Source: Monocercomonoides exilis
Lineage: Eukaryota > Preaxostyla > Oxymonadida > Polymastigidae
Assembly (NCBI GenBank): GCA_001643675.2
Contig: LSRY02000033.1
Span: 1-64,000 of the forward strand
Direction: 5' to 3'
DNA: 64,000 nt
The translations under genes and the position numbers were made by a program. The stretch's first letter is position 1. Every line of letters begins with the position of its first letter. Below the pieces are notes generated by a model. It saw only the letters and a list, made by a program, of their open reading frames with translations, had not been told where the DNA came from and did not search any database. Shown here piece after piece: positions 33,601-43,665 of the stretch.

Positions 33601-36600
33601 TCTTCCTCTGCCATGAACAACGGCTCTTGCTCTCTCCTCTGCTCCCCACACGAGCACAAACTTCCTGAGCAGCAAAAGCACCCTTCTGAAGTGGCCAATC
33701 TCGAAGCAGAAGATAGTCCATTCTCTGGCAAAGCCCTTCTGTGTTCCTCTCTGCCTTCCCCAAACTCTGTCGGCTGCGAGTTCACCCAACGCATTGTCGC
33801 TGGAAACGAGAACGACAGCGGCACCGTCCTTCTGTTTATTTGCGTCATATGCTCCAACGCTATTGTCCTCGGCGCCATGGCTATCGACTTCTTCCCGTGG
33901 TATGTGCTGTTCTGTTGCGTCGTGTTCGTTGCTGAATATGATGACTTCATCCCATACTCCTCAGCCGGCGTCAGCGTGAACAGAGGCAGAAGCGCAGAGC
34001 CCACTGGAACTGGCAGAGAATAGAGCGAGGACACAACCATCCCGCACCGACACACTGAACACCTTCTTTTGGCTCTTCCTATTCCAATCGGTGACGGCTG
34101 TGCTGGCAATTGCAGCTGGCTGCCCAAAGGCGCTGGCATATAAAAACAAGGCCCGACCGGAGCAATCCCTGCTGCAACGCTCCTCGCTGTTTCATCCCTG
34201 CTTCTTCTGCTCCTCTCATCTTCATCCCACCTTCGCGATGCATCATTTATCGCACACGGCAGCGTTGGAGGCATCGGCAGAATTGGATGCTGCGATGTTT
34301 GCAGCAGGTGACAATCCTCTGGCCTGCCTGTTCCGCTGGCCAGATGCCGCAGCCCCAAATCAGCCTTCAAGACAGCCAGCTTCCTCACTCCATCAAACAG
34401 CGCCTCGTCCAAATGCCCTGCTCCTCCGCTGCCTCTGCTCAGCTCTGCCGGCTCTGCCCCACAGTCGCCAGACACCTTTGAATGGTGCTGGTCTTGCCCG
34501 ATGCTCGACTTAAATACACCGCCAAGCGAAGTGCACGAAGCAAGCATTGTCCAATCGCAAGACTCATCAAAGCCAGATGAGACAGATGAGACAGATGAGA
34601 CAGATGAGACAGATGAGACAGATGAAGAAGACGAAACGTAACCTGAGTCCGAAGTTGTCTTCTCTGCTGTTTGCAATGCCTTTGCAGAATTCGCTGGGAA
34701 AGAAGGTGCTGAATAACTGCAAGACTTTTTGCAGCAAAATACAATCGCAGACTGTTCAATTCCTCTCACATCTGATTCACTTGGCAGATGAGCCGCTCCC
34801 AGCCCTGTCTTCTGAGCATCCCCTTCTTCTGATGCGCTGCTGAGATTGCTCTGTGAATCTGAATGTCTCTTGCCGTTCTCCTTTTCTGTAGAAGCGCTTC
34901 CAAAAGTGCTTTCTTGTTGCGCCTCATCAAAAGAACCCATCTCAGTGCTCTGAATGTTCTTTCCGCTCTCTGTTGTCTCCTGAGCACAAGGAATTGCATC
35001 GCCAAATTCTGCTTCCTTGCTGTTTTGCTCAAGCTCTTCGCTGCTTCTCTCTTTCTGCATTCTTCTCTTCGTCTTCTGTGTCTTCGTCTTTGTCTTTGTC
35101 TTCACTCTCCCGTGGCAGTTCCGTTTCCATCCCCTCTGGTCGCATGCTCTTCTGCCGCTCCCATCTTCACTTTCTTCTTCTTCTTCTTCTTCTTCTTCCA
35201 CATAATCTTCGTCCCACTCGCAACTCTGTTCACTCTCATCCTCACTCAAACTTTCTTCCTGCCAATTTTCTTCCTCACACTCTTCTCTTCCTTCACTTTT
35301 TGCCCTCTTCTTCCTCTCCTTCTGCTGCTCCTCCCTCCTGACTTTCAATCCTGTGTTTTTCCTCCTCTTCATTTTCTTCTTCTCCTTTGATGTTATTGCT
35401 GTTGCAATTGTTTTCTTTTTCTTCTTCTCTCTCAAATTCCTTTCTCCCTTCAGTTCGCATTCGCCCCTCTCTCCGTTCTTCCACATGTTTCTTGACGCTT
35501 CTCTGTTTTCCATCAACCGCTTTACAAAAGTTCCTCGTTTGCATTTGGCAAGCATATCCTTCATGCATCCCTCAAAACTCCACCCATCCCCGTCTCCATC
35601 TCCATCTCGATCGCTCAATCCCTTTCCCTCGCTTCCACTTTCCTTCCTTTCGCTGCTGCTGCTCTTCCGCCGTCTCCTCTCCTCCCTCTTCCAATTCTCT
35701 TCTCTCAAGTAACTCTTTCGCTCCCAATCAGCATCTCTCTCCAATCTGCGCCCTCTTTCTTTTTCTTTTTTCTCTTCCTCATCCTCCTCATTCTCTTCCT
35801 CATTTTCCTTCTCTCCTTCGTGTGTATCTTCCAATCTCTCTGTTCCATCAATTAAATCTGATGACCCTCTATCCCCTGCTTTCCTCTCATTTTTGCTCAT
35901 TTTTCCCCCTTCTCTTTCTCTTTCTCTTTCATCGCCTTGCGTTCTTTGTCTTTTGTTTTCTGCCCCAAAGTTGCCTTCAGCTTGCTCCATCTGTGGAATC
36001 AATGGACTTTGCCTCAATTCCCCTCTTCTCTGCCCCAACAGCCCATTTGCTCTCCCAAAATGCACGTAATCTTCCTGGCTCTCTCTTTCAGTTCCTGCGG
36101 CTTCAGATTCTTTCCAGCTGCTTTCTTCTTCTCCAGCGCTTTCACTTACCCAAAATATTCCCTGCTCCTCCCCAGCATCCTCAGCAGACTCGCTCTCTTC
36201 TGTCCCACTGGAGCCTAAAAGAACGGATTCTTCCTCTGCTCCCTCCACTCCCTCCCCATTCTCACCTTCTGCCTGCCCAGCAAGCTTCAGCATTCTGCTG
36301 CCTATCCCAGCACCCCTCGACACGCGAAGTGGTCCAGGGAATGCTAATACGAAATTTGAGCTAAAAGGAGGCTCTTCTGGGAACAGCAAAGAATTATATT
36401 GCATTCCCCCAATTCTTTCTCTGTTTTCTTCTCTTTCCTCTCTTTCTTCCTTCTGATCTGCTTTTCTATCATCATCAAGCCCATCGCGTATATGACATGT
36501 CTGCACCACCCGCGCACCCCTCCCTCCTTCAGCACCTTCAAAGCAGAACCTTTCTCTGTCTTCTTGCTCCTCAATTGTTTTGTCTCCATATGCCCATTTT

Positions 36601-36923
36601 CCAGTTCCATCTCTTCCACCCTTGTCTAATGATCCATCTGCTTGACGCTCCAAACGGCTCTCCAAAATTGCATTCTCTGCAGTCTGCGCAGGCTCCCACA
36701 GGTCTTCTGAACCAAAATGCTTTTCAAATTTGTTCGCGCACCTGCTCTCCTGCCAGTCTCCGATCGCCTTGTTTTCTCCGTTCTCTCTGCTTTCATATCC
36801 TCCAAATAGCCCAGCAATGCACTTATTGCTACCGTCTGGAGCACCCCAGATTTTTTCCTGAAAACACAAAAAAAACACACGCAAACACGCCACCCCCGCA
36901 AAAGACATATTAAAATACTCCAA
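30639..36923 (-). CDS. Very large charged, low-complexity protein, function unknown
   Basis: A 2,094-codon minus-strand ORF ending in TAG, in a locally GC-richer stretch. It is Glu/Arg/Ser-rich. Features: VSS repeats near residue 770 (34,575-34,625), a DMSDM/KMSEM-type repeat near 1440-1465 (32,530-32,610) and a poly-Ser run near 1790-1820 (31,460-31,555). The part most like a folded domain is at about 32,080-32,900: RRSIVFCGDRLNVLLVHSTR, KVGMLMREYVESAEYAKG, HDFVYGVDIATLPGDGWG, LHELFWRLLVGLPRVGG and TAWEMMRMCARAWIKSGQLE (perhaps winged-helix-like). I do not recognise a family. A pyrimidine-rich TTTTCAG acceptor-like site lies at about 36,860, so the first coding bases may be intronic and the true start upstream. 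Several long plus-strand ORFs overlap it; I treat them as antisense shadows. Confidence 0.6.
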   Translation of the reverse strand: MEYFNMSFAGVACLRVFFLCFQEKIWGAPDGSNKCIAGLFGGYESRENGENKAIGDWQESRCANKFEKHFGSEDLWEPAQTAENAILESRLERQADGSLDKGGRDGTGKWAYGDKTIEEQEDRERFCFEGAEGGRGARVVQTCHIRDGLDDDRKADQKEEREEREENRERIGGMQYNSLLFPEEPPFSSNFVLAFPGPLRVSRGAGIGSRMLKLAGQAEGENGEGVEGAEEESVLLGSSGTEESESAEDAGEEQGIFWVSESAGEEESSWKESEAAGTERESQEDYVHFGRANGLLGQRRGELRQSPLIPQMEQAEGNFGAENKRQRTQGDEREREREGGKMSKNERKAGDRGSSDLIDGTERLEDTHEGEKENEEENEEDEEEKKEKERGRRLERDADWERKSYLREENWKREERRRRKSSSSERKESGSEGKGLSDRDGDGDGDGWSFEGCMKDMLAKCKRGTFVKRLMENREASRNMWKNGERGECELKGERNLREKKKKKTIATAITSKEKKKMKRRKNTGLKVRREEQQKERKKRAKSEGREECEEENWQEESLSEDESEQSCEWDEDYVEEEEEEEEESEDGSGRRACDQRGWKRNCHGRVKTKTKTKTQKTKRRMQKERSSEELEQNSKEAEFGDAIPCAQETTESGKNIQSTEMGSFDEAQQESTFGSASTEKENGKRHSDSQSNLSSASEEGDAQKTGLGAAHLPSESDVRGIEQSAIVFCCKKSCSYSAPSFPANSAKALQTAEKTTSDSGYVSSSSSVSSVSSVSSVSSVSSGFDESCDWTMLASCTSLGGVFKSSIGQDQHHSKVSGDCGAEPAELSRGSGGAGHLDEALFDGVRKLAVLKADLGLRHLASGTGRPEDCHLLQTSQHPILPMPPTLPCAINDASRRWDEDERSRRSRDETARSVAAGIAPVGPCFYMPAPLGSQLQLPAQPSPIGIGRAKRRCSVCRCGMVVSSLYSLPVPVGSALLPLFTLTPAEEYGMKSSYSATNTTQQNSTYHGKKSIAMAPRTIALEHMTQINRRTVPLSFSFPATMRWVNSQPTEFGEGREEHRRALPENGLSSASRLATSEGCFCCSGSLCSCGEQRREQEPLFMAEEDLCHKRSKTVKGFVWFTHCNIKEGAHSKSKKAVETSKYEGKKKRLEADWNKEQNSQKKQKKPNKQRKTDKGNRGVEGKCVCSMAASCNKNVGVTGMCCCRGQEEMRSTGLNEGASLGVAEQISSCSAFPSGLASDLTGESFEGKGVGSFTEGTPYENWNATTVQEWSEEEEEEKTEEGGGWPRHGARKQARLENESWMGIEPSAASTCLSALPSAGLSASLPRKGPKAASTSRKGSAKMRVAEVSPNDERRRSIVFCGDRLNVLLVHSTRQILRTAKVGMLMREYVESAEYAKGEGVSRLERLPFPSEMHDFVYGVDIATLPGDGWGIQQRGKMGDMSDMSDMRKTGDMSKMSKMSEMSEVCEARAVPLMNIPSDVLSLHELFWRLLVGLPRVGGVRVIAFSEAVATMGEVTAWEMMRMCARAWIKSGQLERLRRVEGDDLFVAEDAELKAEWRDEEAEKAEKAEEGREEDGEDDESEMKEEMMKKFREAIGECSEDEELREVKDKLEVLGAIGRRIGKMGKMEEWGEEGSWVQWSNEQVRGAIQQAEKKIMKKLMQMEGVGEGCLTEEEAGSEDGCCLEDAKFPPATRVPLAACDALGFNGEEFTGSFAEDEKAMNLALEAHTLSWDGYVEEQQREQKTAQSFPLQHPSASASLPSAPLLRPLGIPCPFPFPSALPKLKSLTSSSSSSSSSSSSSSSSSSSSSSSSSSSSSASASCCGCLLPQQTDQFLPTGSNAPLCSAGGAVAAGCGSAQAVKDGKLMLEKEFERGCECLAGERAEKKQSGRMCGETVRLTRRLGETREMVPFLLIPPIIVPPMNARGCAEEEAEEETERKAGRGGKRSSERIKGSRRRMINVFFESLRYEQAGKEQRGMGEDKTALAPNMLKMMQMQMKKQKMELEEEEMKNVKGYMKDDQKLMISSVVWIKHQSLLNLVGMRRNGHHKKEEDSDISDKEGSKGSKGRSRRRVWRVYEGRFEWLNWRETDTEE

Positions 36924-37640
36924 TCTGCGCCTACGCGCAGCAAAATAAACAGCCTACCGTGTTACGTCTGTCGTCCACAAGCATCGCCAAAAAATGGCAA
37001 ATTTCGTGCAAATTGTGAATTGAAAAATGAAATAATGCCTCACTTCCCCAAATTCAAAAACACCCGCCACCGGTCAAAACCTTCCCCAAACAGCATGGAG
37101 CATGCTGCCAACCCCAAATACACCCTTTCGCCAACCGGCACTTTTCTGACATGTGTTAGTTATGGTGCATGTCAAAAAACTGTTTTTCAAAGTCTGGCCT
37201 TTCTCGCACGCTACTCCACCCCACACTCTCTCCATCGCTCACCTCTAACAAGTGATTTACGGGAAACGAAAAGAAAGGTCGTTTTAACCTCTTTGTCGAC
37301 AACAGCGCAAGCAAAACGTTTGAGCCCAAAACACCTTCATTTCTTATCTGTGCTGATGTCGAACAAACTCATCTCACACAAATCCATTGTGGAAACGCAA
37401 GTTTTTTCATTTGCTCCACGTGCGCGAATGACATGAAATTTCCGGCTTTCGAGTTTTGGTTTTGTTCATCAAGTCACAGATGATTCCCTTTCAAACTTCG
37501 TCTCCTCTGCTCGAAGGATTCGCGGCATGCACAAAAATGTTGCATAAACGTGCGGTCAATCAAATGAGAAAGAGTGATTTCTCGGGAGCCCCAATTTCAC
37601 TTCCTCGGACGATTTTTGTTCTTTGAAGGCGAAGTGCATT
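36924..37640. other. Upstream region of the large minus-strand gene
   Basis: Moderately GC-rich DNA with a 138-codon plus ORF (37020-37436) of unremarkable composition that I do not trust. It may hold the promoter or a first exon of the minus-strand gene. No motif recognised. Confidence 0.35.
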
Positions 37641-37829
37641 CTGAAGCGTGAATCTCGAGTTGACTACAACTGCACAGCAAAACACAGACATTTTCCTGCA
37701 AAGCATGTGGAGGTTGACGTGGAATGAAACGGAAAGTGGAGTTGGCATTTGGGCATCACAAGCAAGCTCAATCTGCAGCCAAACAGCCTATTTCAGCGTC
37801 TGTCTCACACGACTTGTGAGCAATTCCAC

Positions 37830-38550
37830 ACGCCCTGGCACTTGGAAGAGGGCAATCTGTCTTCGTTCTGCAGAAGATGTTTTTTGCCGTGAAGGAAAGC
37901 GTGCGTGCGAGGCGTTTTGTGGATGCTGCTTGCGAGCTTTGGAAGAACCCTTTTGTTGTTAGTCCGCGCTGTTTTCCTGCTTCCTCGATTGACAATGAAC
38001 GAAACGTGGAGGCGAATGAACACACATTCAGATTATCCTGAACCTTCCCATTTGTTTGCGTCCTTGTCTTTGCCACGCTTTGCGCAAGTTCAGGAGAGAT
38101 GCCACACAAGCGAAGGACCAAGTGATTTGAAGAAATCCTTTCATTTTATTATTATATCGAAGGAAATGATGTGTAGCTCGTATCACTGGTCTACAAATTT
38201 TTGCAGGATGCAGCAGACTGTTGAAGCAATTCCATTATTTTGATTTCTGTCTGTGCCTCTGGCGCAGCTCCTGCTGAACTTCTGGCCTGGCGCAGCGACA
38301 GTTTTGAGCGAAGCTCATGGATTTGATGGGTCACTACGAAAGAATGAACGATGGCACAAACAGGAAGGACACTTCTAGACTTGCGCGCTGTATACAAAAA
38401 TCGTGTCAATTTCGAACTTCCGAATTATGCGTTTGTTTTAACAGTCCCCTCATCTTTTCTGTTCCGTGTTTGGGATTGCTCAGCTGCGCTGTGTTGGCCA
38501 GCACCAGCACGGGAAAAATGGTCAGGATGCAAATGGAATTCTGTTTTTTG
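37830..38550 (+). pseudogene. Possible decayed gene remnant
   Basis: A plus-frame segment from about 37,862 reads KMFFAVKESVRARRFVDAA, then CELWKNPFVV and SSIDNERNVEANEHTFRL, and ends at TGA near 38,030. A second frame continues SHLFASLSLPRFAQVQERC. A third piece near 38,351 reads MAQTGRTLLDLRAVYKNR, then VNFELPNYAFVLTVP. Together they look like one protein broken by frameshifts, but no family is recognised and chance ORFs cannot be excluded. Confidence 0.3.
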
Positions 38551-39463
38551 AGGAAAAAATTAATTTTTGAATTTTCTGTTTGTCTAATTTTTTGTGAGAA
38601 AAATAGAGTAAAAATTAAGGCTTTTGTGGAGGATAGTATTTTTATTGCATTGAAAGGACGAGTTATTTTTTTTATTTTTAATTTTTTTTATTATTTTTTT
38701 GAATATCAAGAATTTAATATTTTTTTTACGGAAACATCAAAAATTTCGAATAATTTACTTTTATTAAAATTAAAAATGTGAATTATTAGTTATTATTAAT
38801 CGAAGCACAATATATAATTATAAAAGGGGGAAAAATTCATTGATTTGGATAAAGATAGTTCAACATTTTAATATGATTTGAATATCTTAATGAGGAAATC
38901 GAAACTGTTAGGAAGAAAATATTTCTGAAAAAACAAATTGTTTCAAATCGAATAAATTTTATTTGATGTTCATAAATGAGAAACACTTTTTTTTATCATT
39001 TCTAAGGATATGTGTATAATTTTTTCAAAACTTAATAACAACTTTTTTCCTTCACATCTCTTTAAGTCTTTAAACTTTCTGATTAATTTTTTCCATTTGA
39101 TCTTTTTTATTGGACTGTGAATGAATAAGCTTGGATATTTCAATTTTGAAATATTTCACTTCACTGTCTGTTGCCAAGCTTCATTCTTCTTTAATTGAAA
39201 TTTTTTCCTTGCAAAAAAATTATCTATAATGTTTGTTAATTGTCTCTCGAAATACATCTGATGAACGAAATAATTTTCGGATACAGACAAAAAAAATTAA
39301 GCGATATTTGTTTGGAGAATATTTGCTTTTGCACACAATAAAAGTTCTGTCAATTGTAGTATTGAGTTATTTTTGGTCAGAACACTTGAGTCTTTCTTTG
39401 TTTCGATGAAAAGTGTATTTTATTTGTGAAACATGCGAAATATTCAAACGTTTATTCGTTGAT

Positions 39464-39507
<44 letters not shown>

Positions 39508-39569
39508 ATTTATTTTTGTTTTTGTTTTCTTTTTCTTTCTTTCTTTCCTTCTTTCTTTCAAGTCAATTT
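38551..39569. repeat. AT-rich spacer with a 40-base poly-A tract
   Basis: Strongly AT-rich with no protein-like ORF. An uninterrupted run of 40 A lies at 39465-39504, followed by a CTTT-rich stretch and then the MITE-like repeat. The run could be the tail of a retrotransposed copy or simply a microsatellite. Confidence 0.5.
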
Positions 39570-39838
39570 GAGGGAAAAAACTGTCTTTCAAGCATTTTTT
39601 GCACAAGACATTGATAAATTGCTTTTCTCATAACTTTGTTTCGCTTTCTCAGAATTAAAATATAAATTAAACCTTCATATCCGTAAACATGTATCATTGA
39701 AATCAAAACATTAAGCATTGTGACATTTCACGAATGTTAAAAAATGGAGCAATTTTTATTGTGTTTTTTGATTTCAAAATGTCAATGAAAAGTGTGTAAT
39801 TTTTCAATGAAAATGTTTGAAGCAAAATATTTTGAACC
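39570..39838. mobile_element. 269-bp MITE-like repeat, copy 1
   Basis: This stretch is nearly identical to the reverse complement of 52674-52941; for example AAAAAACTGTCTTTCAAGC, the ACATGTATCATTG region and the GACATTTCACGAATGT region are shared with few differences. Ends are imperfect inverted repeats (GAGGGAAAAAACTGTC against GGTTCAAAATATTTTG). ATTT flanks both sides (39566-39569 and 39839-39842), a likely target duplication. It has no coding capacity, so it would depend on a transposase elsewhere. Confidence 0.75.
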
Positions 39839-39982
39839 ATTTCATGTAATATTTTGATTGCTGAAGTGTGGGAAATAAATGGTGCGTCTGAAAGAAAGTG
39901 AATCGCGACCTCTGTTCTGGTTTTTAATGTTTTAAAGGAGGTATCCTAATATACACCATCCTCTGTAATTCTTGACTGTGAC

Positions 39983-40504
39983 ATGTCCACCCTTTCCAAT
40001 TCAGTGAACCTGCAGGCCGAGAAAAGCATTGAAAGAGTTATAACTTTCTGTTTAAGTGTTTTGATAGTTAGATCGATATTTGGTCCCAGTTCATTTTAGT
40101 ATTTTAGCAGTGTTTTTGAATTCCATATCTCAGGCGCTGTCTTCTTCCTTGCAGTGTCTGTCCTTCTGAACTACCGGAAAAGTGTTCTTATTATTGGGAT
40201 CTCACCCAAGGCTGTGTTGAATGCGATCGATGAGAAAAAGGAAACCGCTGCTCTGATCATCTGGAGCACAGACACTTTCACCCCTTTATTCTTAAAGGAT
40301 AAAAACATGTCTGCACAATATGCCGTCCTCTCTAGTGAGTTGTCTGGCATTTCTATGTGTGCTAATATTTTCCATTGTTCAGAAAAACGTGCAAATCCGA
40401 AAATGTATCCATCCCACGTGGATTGTTCAACTCCAAGCCTGCATTGCTCTCCAAGCTCTTCTGAAATCTTTCTTTCCTTAAAGGCTTGTTTCTACCACTG
40501 TTGA
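39983..40504 (+). CDS. Small intron-containing gene, possible L7Ae/L30e fold (Rpp38/POP3-like)
   Basis: A Met at 39983 opens MSTLSNSVNLQAEKSIERVI. A donor near 40056 (GTGTTT) or 40050 and the acceptor CTTGCAG at 40154 lead into exon 2 (40155-40334): SVLLNYRKSVLIIGISPKAV, LNAIDEKKETAALIIWSTDT, FTPLFLKDKNMSAQYAVL. This matches the layout of L7Ae/L30e domains (G..xVxxAI, then LxIxxxDxxP, then a third hydrophobic strand), which bind RNA kink-turns; the RNase P/MRP subunit Rpp38/POP3 is one candidate. Downstream, GTGAGT at 40335 and TTCAG at 40382 could bound a 48-nt intron. The frame then reads either KKRANPKMYPS...FYHC (stop near 40504) or, with one base lost, NVQIRKCIHPTWIVQLQACI, which looks more protein-like. 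The family call is tentative and the 3' structure unresolved. Confidence 0.4.
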
Positions 40505-40512
40505 CCTTTTCT

Positions 40513-41460
40513 TTAAAGCGCTTCAGAAGAATAAATCCAAGCTTCCCAGGAAAAAGACATGCTCATGTCTTCTTCATTGATGGTACTTCCTTCAACTCCT
40601 TGAAGTTGAAATCCAGCTCCCAACTGTAGAAGTTGCTTTCGCGTGAAAGAACTTCCCAGTTCCAGCCTTTCCAGTTCGGCAGAAGTTGAACAACTTGAGC
40701 TCTCTCCTGCTGTGCTTTCCGAATCACAATCGGAATCAGCGGAATCGGAGGATGAACAAGAAAACATTCCTGACTCCATAAAATTGTCAGTCTGTCTTCG
40801 GATATGGGGCTTCCGATGCTGCTCCATCTTTCCATTATATGATTTTGAAGAGCTGCAAACGCGTCGAGAGTCGGTTTGACTTTGGTGAGCGATGTAACTT
40901 TTTTGAAGGTTTTTTCTTTTATGGTGTAGTCCCCTGCTCTTTCGAGTCGAGATAATGAGTCTGCTCTGTTGTTCCGTGCCCCTGGAAGATGTTGTGCTTT
41001 CATCTGCACCTTCTTTGCTTCTTTCCACTTCCATATCTTGTTAAGGACAGGCCTGAGTGTCTTTTCAGCATTCCATCTGTTGACATTGAAGACAACAGAG
41101 CTGTTGTCAGATCTCAATTGAAGTCGAGATATTTTGTTGGTTTTGATAATTTGAAAAAAATGGAGGATTTCCAATATCTCATCCAACTGTTCCCTGTGGA
41201 TTGATGATTTGTTGTGAACATTCTGCGAAACTTTGCACGCCAGTCCAGAATCATGTTGTTAACTCTGAGAGTTGCTCCCCAAGCATGTTCTGAAGAGACT
41301 GTTGTTAGCACCAATTGGGGAATAAACGTTGGCTGCAGAGATCTTTGCCTGTTCATATTTAGAATCCATTTCCGTTCAAACACTCCCTTTTGAACATAGT
41401 AATTCCTTTTCATTTTCATACTCCATTCCATCATGTTCATATTTTTCATAAAAAAATATA
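40513..41460 (-). pseudogene. DIRS-like retrotransposon remnant (RNase H region)
   Basis: On the minus strand, a first frame (from about 41,450) reads LVLTTVSSEHAWGATLRVNN and, after a one-base shift near 41,225, a second reads SSIHREQLDEILEILHF, LQLRSDNSSVVFNVNRW, HLPGARNNRADSLSRL and then PTLDAFAALQNHIMERWSS, HPPIPLIPIVIRKAQQERA and QVVQLLPNWKGWNW. This is the RNase H plus linker typical of DIRS-group (tyrosine-recombinase) retrotransposons. The Glu and two later Asp of the RNase H site remain; the first Asp (normally TDAS) is Val (GTC instead of GAC). No reverse transcriptase, recombinase or terminal repeats are seen, so this is a truncated dead copy. Confidence 0.75.
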
Positions 41461-42852
41461 TAAGCATTGTTTCAATCAAAAAGAATAATCTTTCCTTTCA
41501 AAAATGACAAAATTTGTCTTTCTTTTCAGTTAAGCCTATAACATTAAAATTTTCTGTCAGTTATGATTCTAAAATTAAATTGAAAATTTGGAAAGCAATG
41601 AGATAAGAAGCTCTCTGTTTGCTTTCTGAATCCGATTATTCCTCTGTTTCCCATTTGAAGAGAGAATGGAATTTCTTCCACATCAGTTAATGATGATTCA
41701 ATTATTTCGAAAACTTCAAATTTCAAACAAAAAGAATCAAATATTTGATAAGTAATTAAAAGAATTTATTTTCAAACATTAATTTATAAAACTATCTTTT
41801 CATCATTTTTATTTCTCAATCTATTTTTTCTCGAACAAATTTTCAAATATCATTCTTTAAAATACTCTTTCCATTTATTAGAAATTTAATCCACAATTAA
41901 TTGAAAATATAATATTTACTCATTAAATTCCAATTCTTGAAAAATTTCAAAAATCTGATCAACTTGTTTAAATTCATAATAGTTATTCTTTTAAAAAACA
42001 TATATCTTTTTTTTCCATACATACAAATTTCAAATTATCTTTCGAAAATTCAAAAAAATGGTAATTTTAAATCTCTAATCTTAAATACAATTATATTTCT
42101 TTCAGGTTTAAATAAATAAAATTCATTTTAAAAACATAATTTATATTTGTTTTATATCAAATGAAAATCTCACATTCAAATGGATATGTTAAATTCTAGA
42201 TATAATAATTTCTAATTGTTCAATGAATAATTTAAAAATCTAGTATTTTTATAACATAATTAGTTAATTTGTTTCGTAAATGATAATTCAATATTATTTT
42301 TTATTGTGAATTGTTTTGTTAGCAACGTTTTTTGACAAAATTATGTATTTGTATTTTAATATGGATTTCAAAAAAGGCGTGTTTATTATTAAAGTTGTAT
42401 AGTTGGATAAATAATACTCATTAATTATTTTGTGAATATAAATTAAAGGGAAAAAATTTTTTTGATGAATTTTGGTTTAAAGATGAGAAACTTTTTTGTG
42501 AAAATTTGTGAATTGAATGAAAAAATTTTGTAATTTTTTCAAAGGAATCTTTTATAAATATGAAAAAATTTCAGAAGTTTCCAATTGTGACAAATTATAC
42601 ATATTTTATGAAAATGATAGATAATTGAATAAACTGTGAGTTGTAAAAATCGAATTGTTGAAATTATTATTTTTATAGATTTTTTGAAAAAAATATTGCT
42701 AAAGTCATTATGAGATTCATGAATCGAATTTTAATGTATTTTCTTAACTGTCAATTTTGAATTCATATAAGTGAAAACAAAGTTTAGGGAAAAATTTGAA
42801 CTTTCAGTAAGTTTCTGAAGCGATAGAACAATAAAAATCAGTTGACTATTGA
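41461..42852. other. AT-rich spacer between two transposon remnants
   Basis: Very AT-rich with no protein-like ORF. It may contain eroded DNA from the flanking transposons, but I cannot identify terminal repeats. Confidence 0.4.
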
Positions 42853-42855
42853 ATA

Positions 42856-43665
42856 GCTTTCAAAATACGGATTAATTAGAAAAAATAGGAAATGTTGGAA
42901 ATGTGACAGAATGATGGAGCTTAAACTGATCAAAAAAGATAGCGATTACTATACACATAGATGTTCAAAATGTGGAAAAAACAACAGCAGGAATCAAAAC
43001 TCAATTTTTTTGGAATTTCATCTTTCACCATTCAAACTTACATCATTGTTGAATCATTTTTTGTTCAAACACCCAACAAAGGAAGTTACATTTGAAACAA
43101 AAATTCCAAACAAAACTATTGTGAAATTATTTGAAAAGTTGAGAAGAATATGTTGTTATTTTGAAACATTCGAAATGGAGAAAATCGGTAAAGATAGAAT
43201 TGTGGAAATTGATGAAACATTAATTCATAAAAGAAAAAATGGTGTTGGAAGAAGCATGGAACAGCAATGGTTGTGGGGGGTCATTGAGAGAAAAGAAATA
43301 GGGAAACCACAAAAACTAATTCTAGAATTTCTTCCTGATAGAAAAGCAGACACAATTTTTTATTTCGTCAAAAAAAACATTGAAAGATCATCAACCATAA
43401 TGTCCGATAAGTGGTCAGCGTACAATCGCATAAGTGAAAATGGATTCACAATAGAGAGCGTTAATCATTCTCTTAATTTTGTCAAACCTGAAAATCCAAA
43501 TGTTTACACACAAACTATTGAAAGCATATGGTCCCATCTGAAAAGCCACATTCCGAAAAGAGGAAGAACATATTTAAAAACAAAGGAATATGTTTACGAG
43601 TTTCAATTTTGATATAACAATCGACTAACTCCAATCTCATTCATGAAACAATTATCAAAGATTGA
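42856..43665 (+). pseudogene. Merlin/IS1595-type DDE transposase, nearly intact
   Basis: Cut-and-paste transposase of the Merlin superfamily (ISXO2/IS1595-like). Upstream of the Met at 42911 the same frame encodes KCWKCDR, which with HRCSKCGK forms a CxxC/CxxC zinc finger, so the true start is upstream or in another exon. The DDE residues are visible: VEIDET (Asp codon 43211-43213), IMSDKWSAYN (43406-43408) and TQTIESIW (Glu 43520-43522), spaced D-x64-D-x37-E. Also typical are QWLWGVIER and HLKSHIPKRGR. TGA at 43610-43612 interrupts EFQF-YNNR exactly where the family has Arg (F-R-Y-N-N-R), so a CGA to TGA change is likely; the frame continues to about 43,665. Terminal repeats were not found. 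Probably a young, recently inactivated copy. Confidence 0.8.
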
